From Streptomyces montanisoli (lineage in GTDB: Bacteria > Actinomycetota > Actinomycetes > Streptomycetales > Streptomycetaceae), in contig NZ_JAGIQL010000009.1 of the NCBI RefSeq assembly GCF_017813245.1, forward strand, positions 1 to 64,000: a DNA stretch of 64,000 nt, given 5' to 3'. Shown one piece after another: positions 17,223 to 25,618 of the stretch. Made by a program: the position numbers and the translations under genes. The notes below the pieces were generated by a model. That model worked only from the letters and a program-made list of their open reading frames with translations. It was not told the origin of the DNA and did not search any database. Every line of letters begins with the position of its first letter. Position 1 is the stretch's first letter.

Positions 17223-18467
17223 CTACGGTTCCATCAGCCGGTGCACGTCCACCGTCCCGGCGCCCAGCCGGGGCTGCGGTATCGCCACCCACACCCCGGC
17301 CGCCACCACGGCGGTGGCGGCGAGCACGGCCAGCCCGCGGCGCCCGGTGGCCCACCGGGCCCGGAACCGTACCGGGTCCTCGACCAGCCTCTTCGACAGG
17401 GCGGCCGCGGCGAGGGACACCGCGATCAGCACGGCCGTACGGGGCAGGCCCCCGAAGCCGAGGACGTCCGGGGGAAGCAGCAGGTACACCGGCCAGTGCC
17501 ACAGGTACAGGCCGTACGAGAGCTCTCCCAGCCCGCGTGGCACCACGCTTCCCAGCACCCGCCCGGCATGTCCGTCGGGCGCCGCGGCCAGCGCCGCGAT
17601 CAGCACGGCGGCGGCGAGCGAGTGCAGGAACATCCCGCCTTCGAACAGTCCCGGCGCGTGCTGCCCGTCGGTCAGCGCCCAGGACGCCACCAGGCCGCAC
17701 GCCAGGACGGCGCACAACACATGCCCCGCCTGCCGCGGTACGCGGGCGAGCCGTGCCCTCACCGGCCGGGTGGCCGCCGCGGCCCCCAGCAGCAGCGAGA
17801 ACGCCCGCGTGTCGGTGCCCTCGTAGACCCGCGTGGTGTCCACCGCGTTGTCAAACATGATCATCAACGCGAGGGAAGCGACGGCACCCACCACGGCGAG
17901 GCCTGCCACCCGGTGCTCGCCGCGGCGTCCGCGGCCGGCCGCCAGGACCACCAGCGGCCAGGCCAGGTAGAACTGCCACTCCACGGCGATGCTCCACAGA
18001 TGGGAGAACAGGCGCGTGTCCGAGGCGTTCCAGTAGCCGACCTGTTCGGCGATGAAGTGCCAGTTCACCGCCTGCGCGGCGGCCCATGGCGCATCGTCGA
18101 GGGCGAAGGCGAGCAGGCTCGGGGAGCCGAACGCCCAGGCCAGGAGCAGGGTGGCCACGCCCATGACGACCAGGGCCGGGAGCAGGCGCCGTGCCCTGCG
18201 TGCCCAGAAGGCGGCCAGGTCGATCCTGCCCGCTCTCCCCGTCTCGGAAAGCAGCAGCCCGGTGATCAGGAAGCCCGACAGCACGAAGAACAGGTCGACG
18301 CCGAGGAAGCCGCCGCGCAGGTAGCCGGCGTGGAAGAGCAGCACCGCCGCGACGGCCAGTCCTCGCAGACCGTCGAGCGGGGCGAGATGCGGGCGGCCCG
18401 CGCGGGGCGTGGCGCGTGGGGCGGGTGAGGGCTGTGAGCGGCGCGGAGCCGCACTGTGCTGGGCCAT
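17223..18467 (-). CDS. OafA-type acyltransferase 3 family membrane protein
   Basis: A 414-residue integral membrane O-acyltransferase with about ten hydrophobic segments. The family start APLDGLRGLAVAAVLLFHAG carries the catalytic-site His and the Arg of the usual R/K-x10-H motif, and FFVLSGFLITGLL follows. Such enzymes pass acyl groups across the membrane to cell-surface glycans. It lies 3 bases after the SGNH lipoprotein gene on the same strand, so the two form an operon and probably one acylation system. Confidence 0.9.
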   Translation of the reverse strand: MAQHSAAPRRSQPSPAPRATPRAGRPHLAPLDGLRGLAVAAVLLFHAGYLRGGFLGVDLFFVLSGFLITGLLLSETGRAGRIDLAAFWARRARRLLPALVVMGVATLLLAWAFGSPSLLAFALDDAPWAAAQAVNWHFIAEQVGYWNASDTRLFSHLWSIAVEWQFYLAWPLVVLAAGRGRRGEHRVAGLAVVGAVASLALMIMFDNAVDTTRVYEGTDTRAFSLLLGAAAATRPVRARLARVPRQAGHVLCAVLACGLVASWALTDGQHAPGLFEGGMFLHSLAAAVLIAALAAAPDGHAGRVLGSVVPRGLGELSYGLYLWHWPVYLLLPPDVLGFGGLPRTAVLIAVSLAAAALSKRLVEDPVRFRARWATGRRGLAVLAATAVVAAGVWVAIPQPRLGAGTVDVHRLMEP

Positions 18468-18470
18468 CGG

Positions 18471-19298
18471 TCACTTGCAGCCGAGCTTGGCGTACCTCTG
18501 GTTCGACACCCACGGCCCCGTGGCCCACTCGTCCGGCGGGGCGGGGGCGAATCCGTACCGCTTGCCGAGCCGCTCGGTGAACCACTTGGCGAAGGCCGCG
18601 GACCCCTGCTGGCACGAGTGAATGCCGTCCGCCGACCGCTGGGCCTTGGCGGCGCCGGCGTCCGTGCCCCACAGCGCCGACGCGTCGGCGAACGCCACCT
18701 TCGCGCCGTCGGCATCGGCAACCTTGGCGGCCGCCTTCGGCGCGCTCTCGATGTCCGCCGCGTGCTTCTTGTAGAAGTCGTCCACCTTGAACGGCGGCGC
18801 GGAGACGATGACGAGGTCGGCGCCGGCGTTCCCGGCCGCCTTGGCCAGCTTCTCGTACGAGGCGCGCTGCTGCTGGGGCGTGCCCCAGTCGTAGGTGGTG
18901 ATCTGGTAGGCGAGCACGTCGGGCCGGTAGGAGGCGAGATCCTTGCGAAGTCGCTTCCACGTCGACCGCGCGATCGGAAGCGACATCTTGTCGCCCTCGA
19001 CGATCGTGCCGCCGCCGTCGGAGGAGTCGTTCCTGAACCCGACGCCGCTCGCCTTCAGCGCCGCGCCGAGGGGCAGCGCCTCGACGCCGGCTATGGAGTC
19101 ACCCAGCCACAGGACCTTCTTGTCCTTGGCATGGGCCGATGCGGACGGCGCGGGTTCGGACCGCACGCCGGTTCCGGCGGAGCCGCCGCACCCGGCCAGG
19201 ACGGCACCAGCGGCCATGGTGAGTGCGGCCACGGCGGCGGCAGGACGGCGCTGGCGAGGGCGGATCAGGGTGCGACGGGGCTTGGTTTCGTTCTGCAT
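18471..19298 (-). CDS. SGNH/GDSL-hydrolase-like lipoprotein
   Basis: A 275-residue protein with a signal peptide and lipobox VLAGC at about residue 38. The mature part begins VLWLGDSIAG (block I with the nucleophile Ser) and ends with the DGIHSC catalytic Asp/His block, so it is an SGNH domain held on the outer face of the membrane. In fused OafA-SGNH proteins this domain completes acyl transfer; here the halves are separate genes 3 bases apart. The target glycan is not known. Confidence 0.85.
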   Translation of the reverse strand: MQNETKPRRTLIRPRQRRPAAAVAALTMAAGAVLAGCGGSAGTGVRSEPAPSASAHAKDKKVLWLGDSIAGVEALPLGAALKASGVGFRNDSSDGGGTIVEGDKMSLPIARSTWKRLRKDLASYRPDVLAYQITTYDWGTPQQQRASYEKLAKAAGNAGADLVIVSAPPFKVDDFYKKHAADIESAPKAAAKVADADGAKVAFADASALWGTDAGAAKAQRSADGIHSCQQGSAAFAKWFTERLGKRYGFAPAPPDEWATGPWVSNQRYAKLGCK

Positions 19299-19377
19299 GG
19301 CCCCAGCACACCAGCGGAAATCGCCACCGGGCCCCGCCGTCATACGCTCATCACACAACGGGACAGCGGCCGTCATG

Positions 19378-19410
19378 CTCGGCACCACCTCGGCACCACC
19401 TCGGCACCAC
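19378..19410. repeat. 11-bp tandem repeat, three copies
   Basis: CTCGGCACCAC is repeated three times without change in the gap between the SGNH lipoprotein and fadB terminator. It is about 80 bases upstream of the lipoprotein start, so it could be a binding array or simply slippage. Confidence 0.6.
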
Positions 19411-19419
19411 CGGGCACGG

Positions 19420-19463
19420 AAAAGGGCGGGGTACGGGCTGCCGCGCCCGTGCCCCGCCCTTTT
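19420..19463. terminator. Terminator after fadB
   Basis: An 18-bp stem (19420-19437 with 19446-19463) with a single G-U type mismatch and an 8-base loop. The arms begin with AAAA and end with TTTT, so it has a classic U-tract in either direction. It follows the fadB stop by 6 bases. Confidence 0.85.
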
Positions 19464-19469
19464 CGGCGG

Positions 19470-21605
19470 CTACGCCGTCGCCGGCACGCTCGCGACGCCC
19501 GGCGGCAGGAAGCGCCGTCCGAGAACCCGCTCGGAGACGCCCTCCCGGTCCAGGTAGGGCGTCACGCCGCCCAGATGGAAGGGCCATCCGGCGCCGGTGA
19601 TCAGGCACAGGTCGATGTCCTGCGCCTCCGCGACCACGCCGTCGTCGAGCATCAGCCCGATCTCCTCGGCGACCGCGTCGAGTACACGGTCACGGACCTG
19701 CTCCTCCGTCAGGACCGTGTCCCCCTGGCGCATCAGGGCGAGGACGTCGGGGTCGAGCTCGGGCTTGCCCGAGTCGTGGACGTAGAAGCCGCGCTTGCCG
19801 GCCTCCACGACCGCCCGCAGGTTCTGCGACACGGTGAACCGGCCGGGGAAGGCCGCGTGCAGCGTCTCGGAGACGTGCAGGCCGATCGCGGGGCCGACCA
19901 GTTCGAGCAGGACGAGCGGCGACATCGGCAGGCCGAGCGGCTCGACGGCACGCTCCGCGACCTCGACCGGCGTGCCCTCGTCGATGACGTTCTGGATCTC
20001 GCCCATGAAGCGGGTCAGCACCCGGTTGACGACGAACGCCGGAGCGTCCTTGACCAGCACGGCCGTCTTGCGCAGCTTCTTCGCCACGGCGAACGCAGTC
20101 GCGAGCGACGCGTCGTCCGTGCGCTCGCCGCGTACGACCTCGAGCAGCGGCAGCACGGCGACCGGGTTGAAGAAGTGGAAGCCGACGACCCGCTCGGGGT
20201 GGGCGAGGTTCGCCGCCATCTCGCCGACCGACAGGGACGACGTGTTGGTGGCGAGGATCGCCGTCTCGGGGACGACGGCCTCGACCTCGGCGAACACCTG
20301 CCGCTTGACGCCCATCTCCTCGAACACGGCCTCGATGACGAAGTCCGCGTCGGAGAACCCTTCGGCCTTGTCGAGCACGCCGGTGACGAGGCCCTTGAGG
20401 CGGTTGGCCGTGTCCTGGTCGATCCTGCCCCTGCCGAGCAGCTTGTCGACCTCGGCGTGCACGTAGCCGACGCCCTTGTCGACGCGCTCCTGGTCGACGT
20501 CCGTGAGGACGACGGGCACCTGGAGGCGGCGCACGAACAGCAGCGCCAGCTGGGACGCCATCAGGCCCGCGCCGACCACGCCGACCTTGTTGACGGGGCG
20601 CGCGAGGTTCTTGTCCGGCGCGCCGGCCGGCCGCTTGGCGCGTCCCTGGACGAGGTTGAAGGCGTAGATGCCGGAGCGCAGCTCGCCGCTCATCACGAGG
20701 TCGGCGAGCGCCTCGGTCTCCGCCTCGAACCCGGCCGCCACATCGCCGTCCTTGGCGCGGGCGATGATGTCGAGCGCCCGGTAGGCACCGGGGGCCGCGC
20801 CGTGCACCTTGGAGTCGGCGACGGCCCTGCCCCACTCGACGGCCTGGTCCCACGCCTCACCGCGGTCGATCTCCGGGCGTACGACCTGCAGTTCGCCCTT
20901 GAGCACGGCGGCGGTCCACACGAGGGACTGCTCCAGGAAGTCCGCGGCCTCGAAGATCGCGTCGGCGATGCCGAGCTCGAAGACCTGCTCGCCCTTGAGC
21001 TGGCGGTTCTGGTTGAGGGCGTTCTCGATGATGACGTTGACCGCGGGTCCCGCGCCGATCAGGTTGGGCAGCAGCGTGCAGCCGCCCCAGCCGGGCACCA
21101 GGCCGAGGAACACCTCGGGGAAGGAGAACGCCGCGATCGAGGAGGAGACCGTGCGGTACTGGCAGTGCAGGCCGATCTCGACGCCGCCGCCCATCGCCGC
21201 GCCGTTGTAGTACGCGAACGCCGGGACGGCGATGGCGCCGAGCCGCGCGAACACGTCGTGGCCCGCCTGGCCGATGGCGGCCGCCTCGTCCCTGCTGCGC
21301 AGCAGCCCGACGCCCTTGAGGTCGGCGCCGACGGCGAAGACGAACGGCTTGCCCGTGACGCCGACGCCCACGATGGTGCCGTCCGCGGCCTCGCGCTCGA
21401 CCTGGTCGATCGCCGCGTCGATGTTCGCGAGCGACTGCGGCCCGAAGCTGGTGGGCTTCGTGTGGTCGAACCCGTTGTCCAGCGTGATCAGCGCGAAGCG
21501 CCCGGCGTCGGCCGGCAGGTCGAGGTGGCGCACGTGCGCCTGGGTGACGACCTCGTCCGGGAAGACCTCGGCCGCGCCCTTCAGCAGTTCGGCGATGTTG
21601 CTCAC
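19470..21605 (-). CDS. fadB: Fatty-acid oxidation complex alpha subunit (enoyl-CoA hydratase / 3-hydroxyacyl-CoA dehydrogenase)
   Basis: A 711-residue bifunctional enzyme of beta-oxidation. Residues to about 300 form a crotonase domain (GVGVTGKPFVFAVGADLKG and YYNGAAMGGGVEIGLHC, oxyanion-hole segments). The rest is a 3-hydroxyacyl-CoA dehydrogenase with the NAD motif VGVVGAGLMASQLALLF and the HFFNPV and VVKDAPAFVVNR blocks. The GTG start overlaps the thiolase stop by 4 bases, so the pair forms the usual alpha/beta complex. Confidence 0.93.
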   Translation of the reverse strand: MSNIAELLKGAAEVFPDEVVTQAHVRHLDLPADAGRFALITLDNGFDHTKPTSFGPQSLANIDAAIDQVEREAADGTIVGVGVTGKPFVFAVGADLKGVGLLRSRDEAAAIGQAGHDVFARLGAIAVPAFAYYNGAAMGGGVEIGLHCQYRTVSSSIAAFSFPEVFLGLVPGWGGCTLLPNLIGAGPAVNVIIENALNQNRQLKGEQVFELGIADAIFEAADFLEQSLVWTAAVLKGELQVVRPEIDRGEAWDQAVEWGRAVADSKVHGAAPGAYRALDIIARAKDGDVAAGFEAETEALADLVMSGELRSGIYAFNLVQGRAKRPAGAPDKNLARPVNKVGVVGAGLMASQLALLFVRRLQVPVVLTDVDQERVDKGVGYVHAEVDKLLGRGRIDQDTANRLKGLVTGVLDKAEGFSDADFVIEAVFEEMGVKRQVFAEVEAVVPETAILATNTSSLSVGEMAANLAHPERVVGFHFFNPVAVLPLLEVVRGERTDDASLATAFAVAKKLRKTAVLVKDAPAFVVNRVLTRFMGEIQNVIDEGTPVEVAERAVEPLGLPMSPLVLLELVGPAIGLHVSETLHAAFPGRFTVSQNLRAVVEAGKRGFYVHDSGKPELDPDVLALMRQGDTVLTEEQVRDRVLDAVAEEIGLMLDDGVVAEAQDIDLCLITGAGWPFHLGGVTPYLDREGVSERVLGRRFLPPGVASVPATA

Positions 21606-22822
21606 TTGCTGCCTCCGTCGAAGTGCGGGTTCTCCCAGACGACCGTCGCGCCCATGCCGAAGCCGACGCACATCGTCGTCAGGCCGTAGCGGACGTGCGG
21701 GTTCTCCTCGAACTGCCGGGAGAGCTGCGTCATCAGCCGTACCCCGGACGAGGCGAGCGGGTGGCCGAAGGCGATGGCGCCGCCGTACTGGTTGACGCGC
21801 TCGTCGTCGTCCGCGATGCCGTAGTGATCGAGGAACGCGAGCACCTGCACCGCGAACGCCTCGTTGATCTCGAACAGCCCGATGTCGGAGATCGAAAGAC
21901 CCGTCTTGGCGAGGGCCTTCTCGGTCGCCGGGATCGGTCCGTAGCCCATGACCTCGGGCTCCACGCCTGCGAAGGCGTAGCCGACGAGGCGCATCCGCAC
22001 CGGCAGGCCCTGCTCGCGCGCGAAGTCCTCGGCGGCGATGATGGAGGCGGTGGCGCCGTCGTTGAGGCCGGCCGCGTTGCCCGCGGTGACCCGGCCGTGC
22101 GGACGGAACGGCGTCTTGAGGCCGGCCAGCATCTCCAGCGTGGTGCCGGGGCGCATCGGCTCGTCGGCCGTCACGAGGCCCCAGCCGGTCTCCCCCGCCT
22201 CGGGCGAGGTGCGGCGGACCGAGATCGGCACCAGGTCCTGCTGGATCCTGCCGTTCGCGTACGCCTTGGCCGCGCGCTCCTGGGAGCGCACGGCGTACTC
22301 GTCGGCGCGCTGCTTGGTGAGGTGCGGGAACCGGTCGTGCAGGTTCTCCGCGGTCATGCCCATGAACAGGGCGGACTCGTCGACGAGCTTCTCGGACACG
22401 AACCGCGGGTTGGGGTCGACGCCCTCGCCCATCGGGTGGCGGCCCATGTGTTCGACGCCGCCGGCGACGACGACGTCGTACGCGCCGAAGGCGATGGAGC
22501 CCGCCGTGGTGGTGACGGCGGTCAGCGCGCCGGCGCACATGCGGTCGATCGCGTAGCCGGGCACGGACGTGGGCAGGCCGGCGAGGATGCCCGCGGTGCG
22601 GCCGATGGTCAGGCCCTGGTCGCCGATCTGCGTGGTCGCGGCGACGGCGACCTCGTCGATGCGGGCCGGGTCCAGGTCCGGGTTGCGCCGCAGCAGCTCC
22701 CGGATCGACTTGACGACGAGATCGTCCGCGCGGGTCTCGTGGTAGATGCCCTTCGGGCCCGCCTTGCCGAACGGGGTGCGGACGCCGTCGACGAAGACGA
22801 CGTCCCTGACGGTACGAGGCAC
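21602..22822 (-). CDS. fadA: Acetyl-CoA C-acyltransferase (thiolase, beta subunit)
   Basis: A 406-residue thiolase performing the last step of beta-oxidation, releasing acetyl-CoA. The nucleophilic Cys96 is in DRMCAGAL, the catalytic His is in GHPLASSG, and the second Cys is in the C-terminal CVGFGMGATVVW. The GTG start at 22822 has an excellent GGAGGAG ribosome site. A 12-bp palindrome lies about 70 bases upstream, so regulation by a TetR-type fatty-acid repressor is plausible. Confidence 0.94.
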   Translation of the reverse strand: MPRTVRDVVFVDGVRTPFGKAGPKGIYHETRADDLVVKSIRELLRRNPDLDPARIDEVAVAATTQIGDQGLTIGRTAGILAGLPTSVPGYAIDRMCAGALTAVTTTAGSIAFGAYDVVVAGGVEHMGRHPMGEGVDPNPRFVSEKLVDESALFMGMTAENLHDRFPHLTKQRADEYAVRSQERAAKAYANGRIQQDLVPISVRRTSPEAGETGWGLVTADEPMRPGTTLEMLAGLKTPFRPHGRVTAGNAAGLNDGATASIIAAEDFAREQGLPVRMRLVGYAFAGVEPEVMGYGPIPATEKALAKTGLSISDIGLFEINEAFAVQVLAFLDHYGIADDDERVNQYGGAIAFGHPLASSGVRLMTQLSRQFEENPHVRYGLTTMCVGFGMGATVVWENPHFDGGSK

Positions 22823-22891
22823 GATTGGCTCTCCTCCAGGGTGCGGGGTGGCACAGCTGCGGCGCGCACGGTGGCGCGCTGCCGCCAATGC

Positions 22892-22903
22892 TACTCGCGA
22901 GTA
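22892..22903. promoter_or_regulatory. Palindromic operator candidate upstream of fadA
   Basis: TACTCGCGAGTA is a perfect 12-bp palindrome that abuts a minus-strand TAGCAT (-10-like) box. Size and position suit a dimeric repressor such as the TetR-type regulators of fatty-acid genes. No such regulator is in this window. Confidence 0.5.
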
Positions 22904-23018
22904 ATTAGCCTGCCCACCCCCATCATGGCGAGCGTTCAACCTCACACCCGGCACCGCCGCACCCGGTGGGACCCGACAGGGCCCCGCCCGGGCGCGGCCG
23001 GCGCCCAGCGCCGCGCCG

Positions 23019-24314
23019 CTACGCGGCCGACAGCGCCTCGGTCAGCAGCCCGGTCACCTGCTCGACCTGCCACGGCCGGGCGCCGTGCCCGCGCAGCGCC
23101 TCCGCCACGGCCTCCCGCGTGGGCTCGGTGGGCGGCTCCCAGCAGACGCGGCGGACGGTGTCCGGCGTGATCAGGTTCTCCTGCGGCATGTGCAGCTCCT
23201 CCGCGAGGGACGTCACCGCGGCGCGCGCGGCCGAGAGCCGGGCTGCCGCCCGCGGGTCCTTGTCGGCCCAGGAGCGCGGGGGCGGCGGCCCCTGGAGCGC
23301 CTGCCCCGGCTGCGGCAGGTCGGGCTCGGACAGGGCGCGTGCGCGGTCCACCGCGGCCTGCCACTGCTCGAGCTGGCGCCTGCCGACCCGGTGCCCGAAT
23401 CCGGGCAGGGCGCCGAGCGCGTGCACGTTCTGCGGCAGCGCGAGCGCCGCCTCGACGATCGCCGCGTCGCCGAGCACCTTGCCGGGCGAGACATCACGCC
23501 GCCGCGCGATCTGGTCGCGGGTGTTCCACAGCTCGCGCACGACGGCCATCTGCCGGCGCCTGCGGACTTTGTGCATCCCGGACGTGCGCCGCCAGGGGTC
23601 CTTGCGCGGCGGCGCCGGCGGGGCCGTGGCGATGGCGTCGAACTCCTGGAGCGCCCACTCCAGCTTGCCCTGCCGGTCGAGCTCCTTCTCCAGCGCGTCG
23701 CGCAGGTCCACGAGCAGTTCGACGTCGAGCGCCGCGTACCTGAGCCAGGGCTCGGGCAGCGGGCGGCTCGACCAGTCGACGGCGGAGTGGCCCTTCTCCA
23801 GCGAGAAGCCGAGGACCGTCTCGACCATGGCGCCCAGCCCCACGCGCGGGTAGCCGGCGAGCCGTCCCGCGAGTTCCGTGTCGAAGAGCCTGGTGGGCCG
23901 CATGCCTATGTCGCGCAGGCACGGCAGGTCCTGGGTGGCTGCGTGCAGGATCCACTCGGCACCGGCGATCGCCTCGCCGAGCCCGGAGAGGTCGGGGCAG
24001 CCGACGGGGTCGACCAGCGCCGTGCCCGCACCCTCACGACGCAGCTGGACGAGGTAGGCGCGCTGCCCGTACCGGTACCCGGAGGCACGCTCCGCGTCGA
24101 CGGCCACGGGACCGCGACCCGCCGCGAAGGCCGCGACCACCTCGGCGAGCGCCGCTTCGGTGGCGACGACGGGCGGGATGCCCTCGCGTGGCTCCAGCAA
24201 GGGGATCGGCGCCGGGGCGACGTCTGGTGCCGGCTGCGACACCCACGGTTCTCGCCGCGGGCCCCCCGTGGTGCGCAGTTCCGGGTCTGCTGCGGTCTCT
24301 TGGGCGTCGGTCAC
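23019..24314 (-). CDS. rnd: Ribonuclease D
   Basis: A 431-residue 3'-5' exoribonuclease. The DEDD catalytic residues are in VAVDAERASGYRYGQRAYLVQL, LHAATQDLPCL, FDTELAGRL and YAALDVELL. An HRDC-type helical region follows (WNTRDQIARRRDVSPGKVL). GTG start. It trims stable RNA 3' ends in the family. A 32-bp palindrome lies between it and whiI. Confidence 0.92.
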   Translation of the reverse strand: MTDAQETAADPELRTTGGPRREPWVSQPAPDVAPAPIPLLEPREGIPPVVATEAALAEVVAAFAAGRGPVAVDAERASGYRYGQRAYLVQLRREGAGTALVDPVGCPDLSGLGEAIAGAEWILHAATQDLPCLRDIGMRPTRLFDTELAGRLAGYPRVGLGAMVETVLGFSLEKGHSAVDWSSRPLPEPWLRYAALDVELLVDLRDALEKELDRQGKLEWALQEFDAIATAPPAPPRKDPWRRTSGMHKVRRRRQMAVVRELWNTRDQIARRRDVSPGKVLGDAAIVEAALALPQNVHALGALPGFGHRVGRRQLEQWQAAVDRARALSEPDLPQPGQALQGPPPPRSWADKDPRAAARLSAARAAVTSLAEELHMPQENLITPDTVRRVCWEPPTEPTREAVAEALRGHGARPWQVEQVTGLLTEALSAA

Positions 24315-24341
24315 CCGTCAAGGGTATCCGTGAACGCGGGA

Positions 24342-24373
24342 CGCCCGTCGACGGAACGTTCCGTCGACGGGCG
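24342..24373. terminator. 32-bp perfect palindrome, probable whiI terminator
   Basis: Each 16-base half is the exact complement of the other with no spacer. It lies 33 bases beyond the whiI stop and 28 before the RNase D start. As RNA it makes a hairpin that can terminate whiI transcripts; as DNA it could also be a protein site. Confidence 0.65.
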
Positions 24374-24405
24374 GTGCGGGCCCCGCGGGACCTCGGACGA
24401 CGCGG

Positions 24406-25074
24406 TCAGTGGATGATGCCGGTCCGCAGCGCGACGGCGACCATGCCGGCGCGGTCGCCCGTGCCGAGCTTGCGCGCGATGCGGGCGAGGTGGCTCTTGA
24501 CGGTCAGCGCCGACAGGCCCATCGAGACGCCGATGGCCTTGTTGGACTGACCCTCGGCGACGAGCCTGAGCACCTCGACCTCACGGCCGGACAGCTCGCG
24601 GTAGCCACCGGGGTGGCTCGGGGCGCCTGGGGCGCCCGGCGGGCGGCGGTGCATACGGGCGCCGGCGCCGATCGGCGCGGCGCCCGGGCGGCTGGGGTGG
24701 CCGATGTTCGTGCGTGTACCGGTGACGACGTAGCCCTTCACGCCGCCTGCGAGTGCGTTGCGTACCGCGCCGATGTCGTCCGCCGCGGAGAGGGCGAGGC
24801 CGTTGGGCCAGCCCGCCGCGCGGGTCTCGGACAACAGGGTGAGACCCGAGCCGTCGGGCAGGTGGACGTCGGCCACGCAGATGTCGCGCGGGCTGCCCAC
24901 GCGGGGACGTGCCTCCGCGATGGACGACGCCTCGATGACGTCACGGACTCCGAGCGCCCACAGGTGGCGTGTGACGGTGGAGCGGACGCGCGGATCGGCC
25001 ACGACGACCATGGCCGTCGGCTTGTTCGGGCGGTAGGCGACCAGGCTTGCGGGCTGCTCGAGGAGAACGGACAC
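24406..25074 (-). CDS. whiI: Sporulation response regulator WhiI (orphan, LuxR/NarL type)
   Basis: A 222-residue regulator needed in S. coelicolor for sporulation septation. The N-terminal receiver keeps the usual phosphorylation Asp (Asp69 in CVADVHLPDGSG) and Lys113, but the acidic pair is reduced to one Asp (VVVADP, Asp27), so it may not work by phosphotransfer. The LuxR helix-turn-helix spans about 155-215 (YRELSGREVEVLRLVAEGQSNKAIG). No kinase is adjacent. The GTG start has GGAGG upstream. A sigma-WhiG type promoter precedes it, which supports the name. Confidence 0.9.
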   Translation of the reverse strand: MSVLLEQPASLVAYRPNKPTAMVVVADPRVRSTVTRHLWALGVRDVIEASSIAEARPRVGSPRDICVADVHLPDGSGLTLLSETRAAGWPNGLALSAADDIGAVRNALAGGVKGYVVTGTRTNIGHPSRPGAAPIGAGARMHRRPPGAPGAPSHPGGYRELSGREVEVLRLVAEGQSNKAIGVSMGLSALTVKSHLARIARKLGTGDRAGMVAVALRTGIIH

Positions 25075-25155
25075 CAGGCCTCCTGGGGAAGGTGCGGACG
25101 GGGCCGGCTGGGGGGATTGAGCCGGGGGGAACCGTGTGTGACAGGGTCACTGACC

Positions 25156-25183
25156 TCTTCGGCAGCTATCCCGCCCGCCTTTA
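25156..25183 (-). promoter_or_regulatory. Sigma-WhiG promoter of whiI
   Basis: On the minus strand TAAA (25183-25180), 16 bases, then GCCGAAGA (25163-25156) match the sigma-WhiG consensus TAAA-N16-GCCGATAA at 10 of 12 positions. The predicted start is about 75 bases before the whiI GTG. Known biology of whiI (a WhiG-dependent gene) agrees. Confidence 0.8.
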
Positions 25184-25618
25184 GGGAAAGATCACGATCT
25201 AGTGAGTAACAATTGGGGCAATTCGGACACTCACTCGACTTTGCCCTGCATGGACGCTCCGCCTGGGGTCCGGCGATCAACCTGCCGGAGGACTTGACGC
25301 GACACCGAGCGTCCACGCCGAAGCCGTCGTGAGTGCCGCAGCGGTGTCCGGTGCAGACGGGGACGTCGCGTGCCGGGCCGGGGCGCGTGGCCCTGAGTGG
25401 AACGGGTCACGCGCGGAGATCAGCCGGAGGCGGCGGGCCCGCCGGAAGATGACAGTCACCGGGCCGTCGTGAGTGCTGCCTGGCGTCCGGTCAACCAGTG
25501 CGGCTGAGCACCGGACGGGACGGACGCCCTCGCGCCCGGACGGGTGGCCCGGCGGGCGGGGAATGCCCACCGGGCGGGCGGGGCAACGAACGCGCCCGCC
25601 CAGCGCCCCCCGTCGGCG
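25184..25618. other. Intergenic region between whiI promoter and the DUF3000 gene
   Basis: No gene of coding character is seen here. It holds a repeated 14-mer GCCGTCGTGAGTGC at 25323-25336 and 25463-25476 (period 140), each followed after a short gap by GTCCGGT. The part just upstream of the promoter (25190-25240) is relatively AT-rich and could bind regulators of whiI. Confidence 0.5.
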
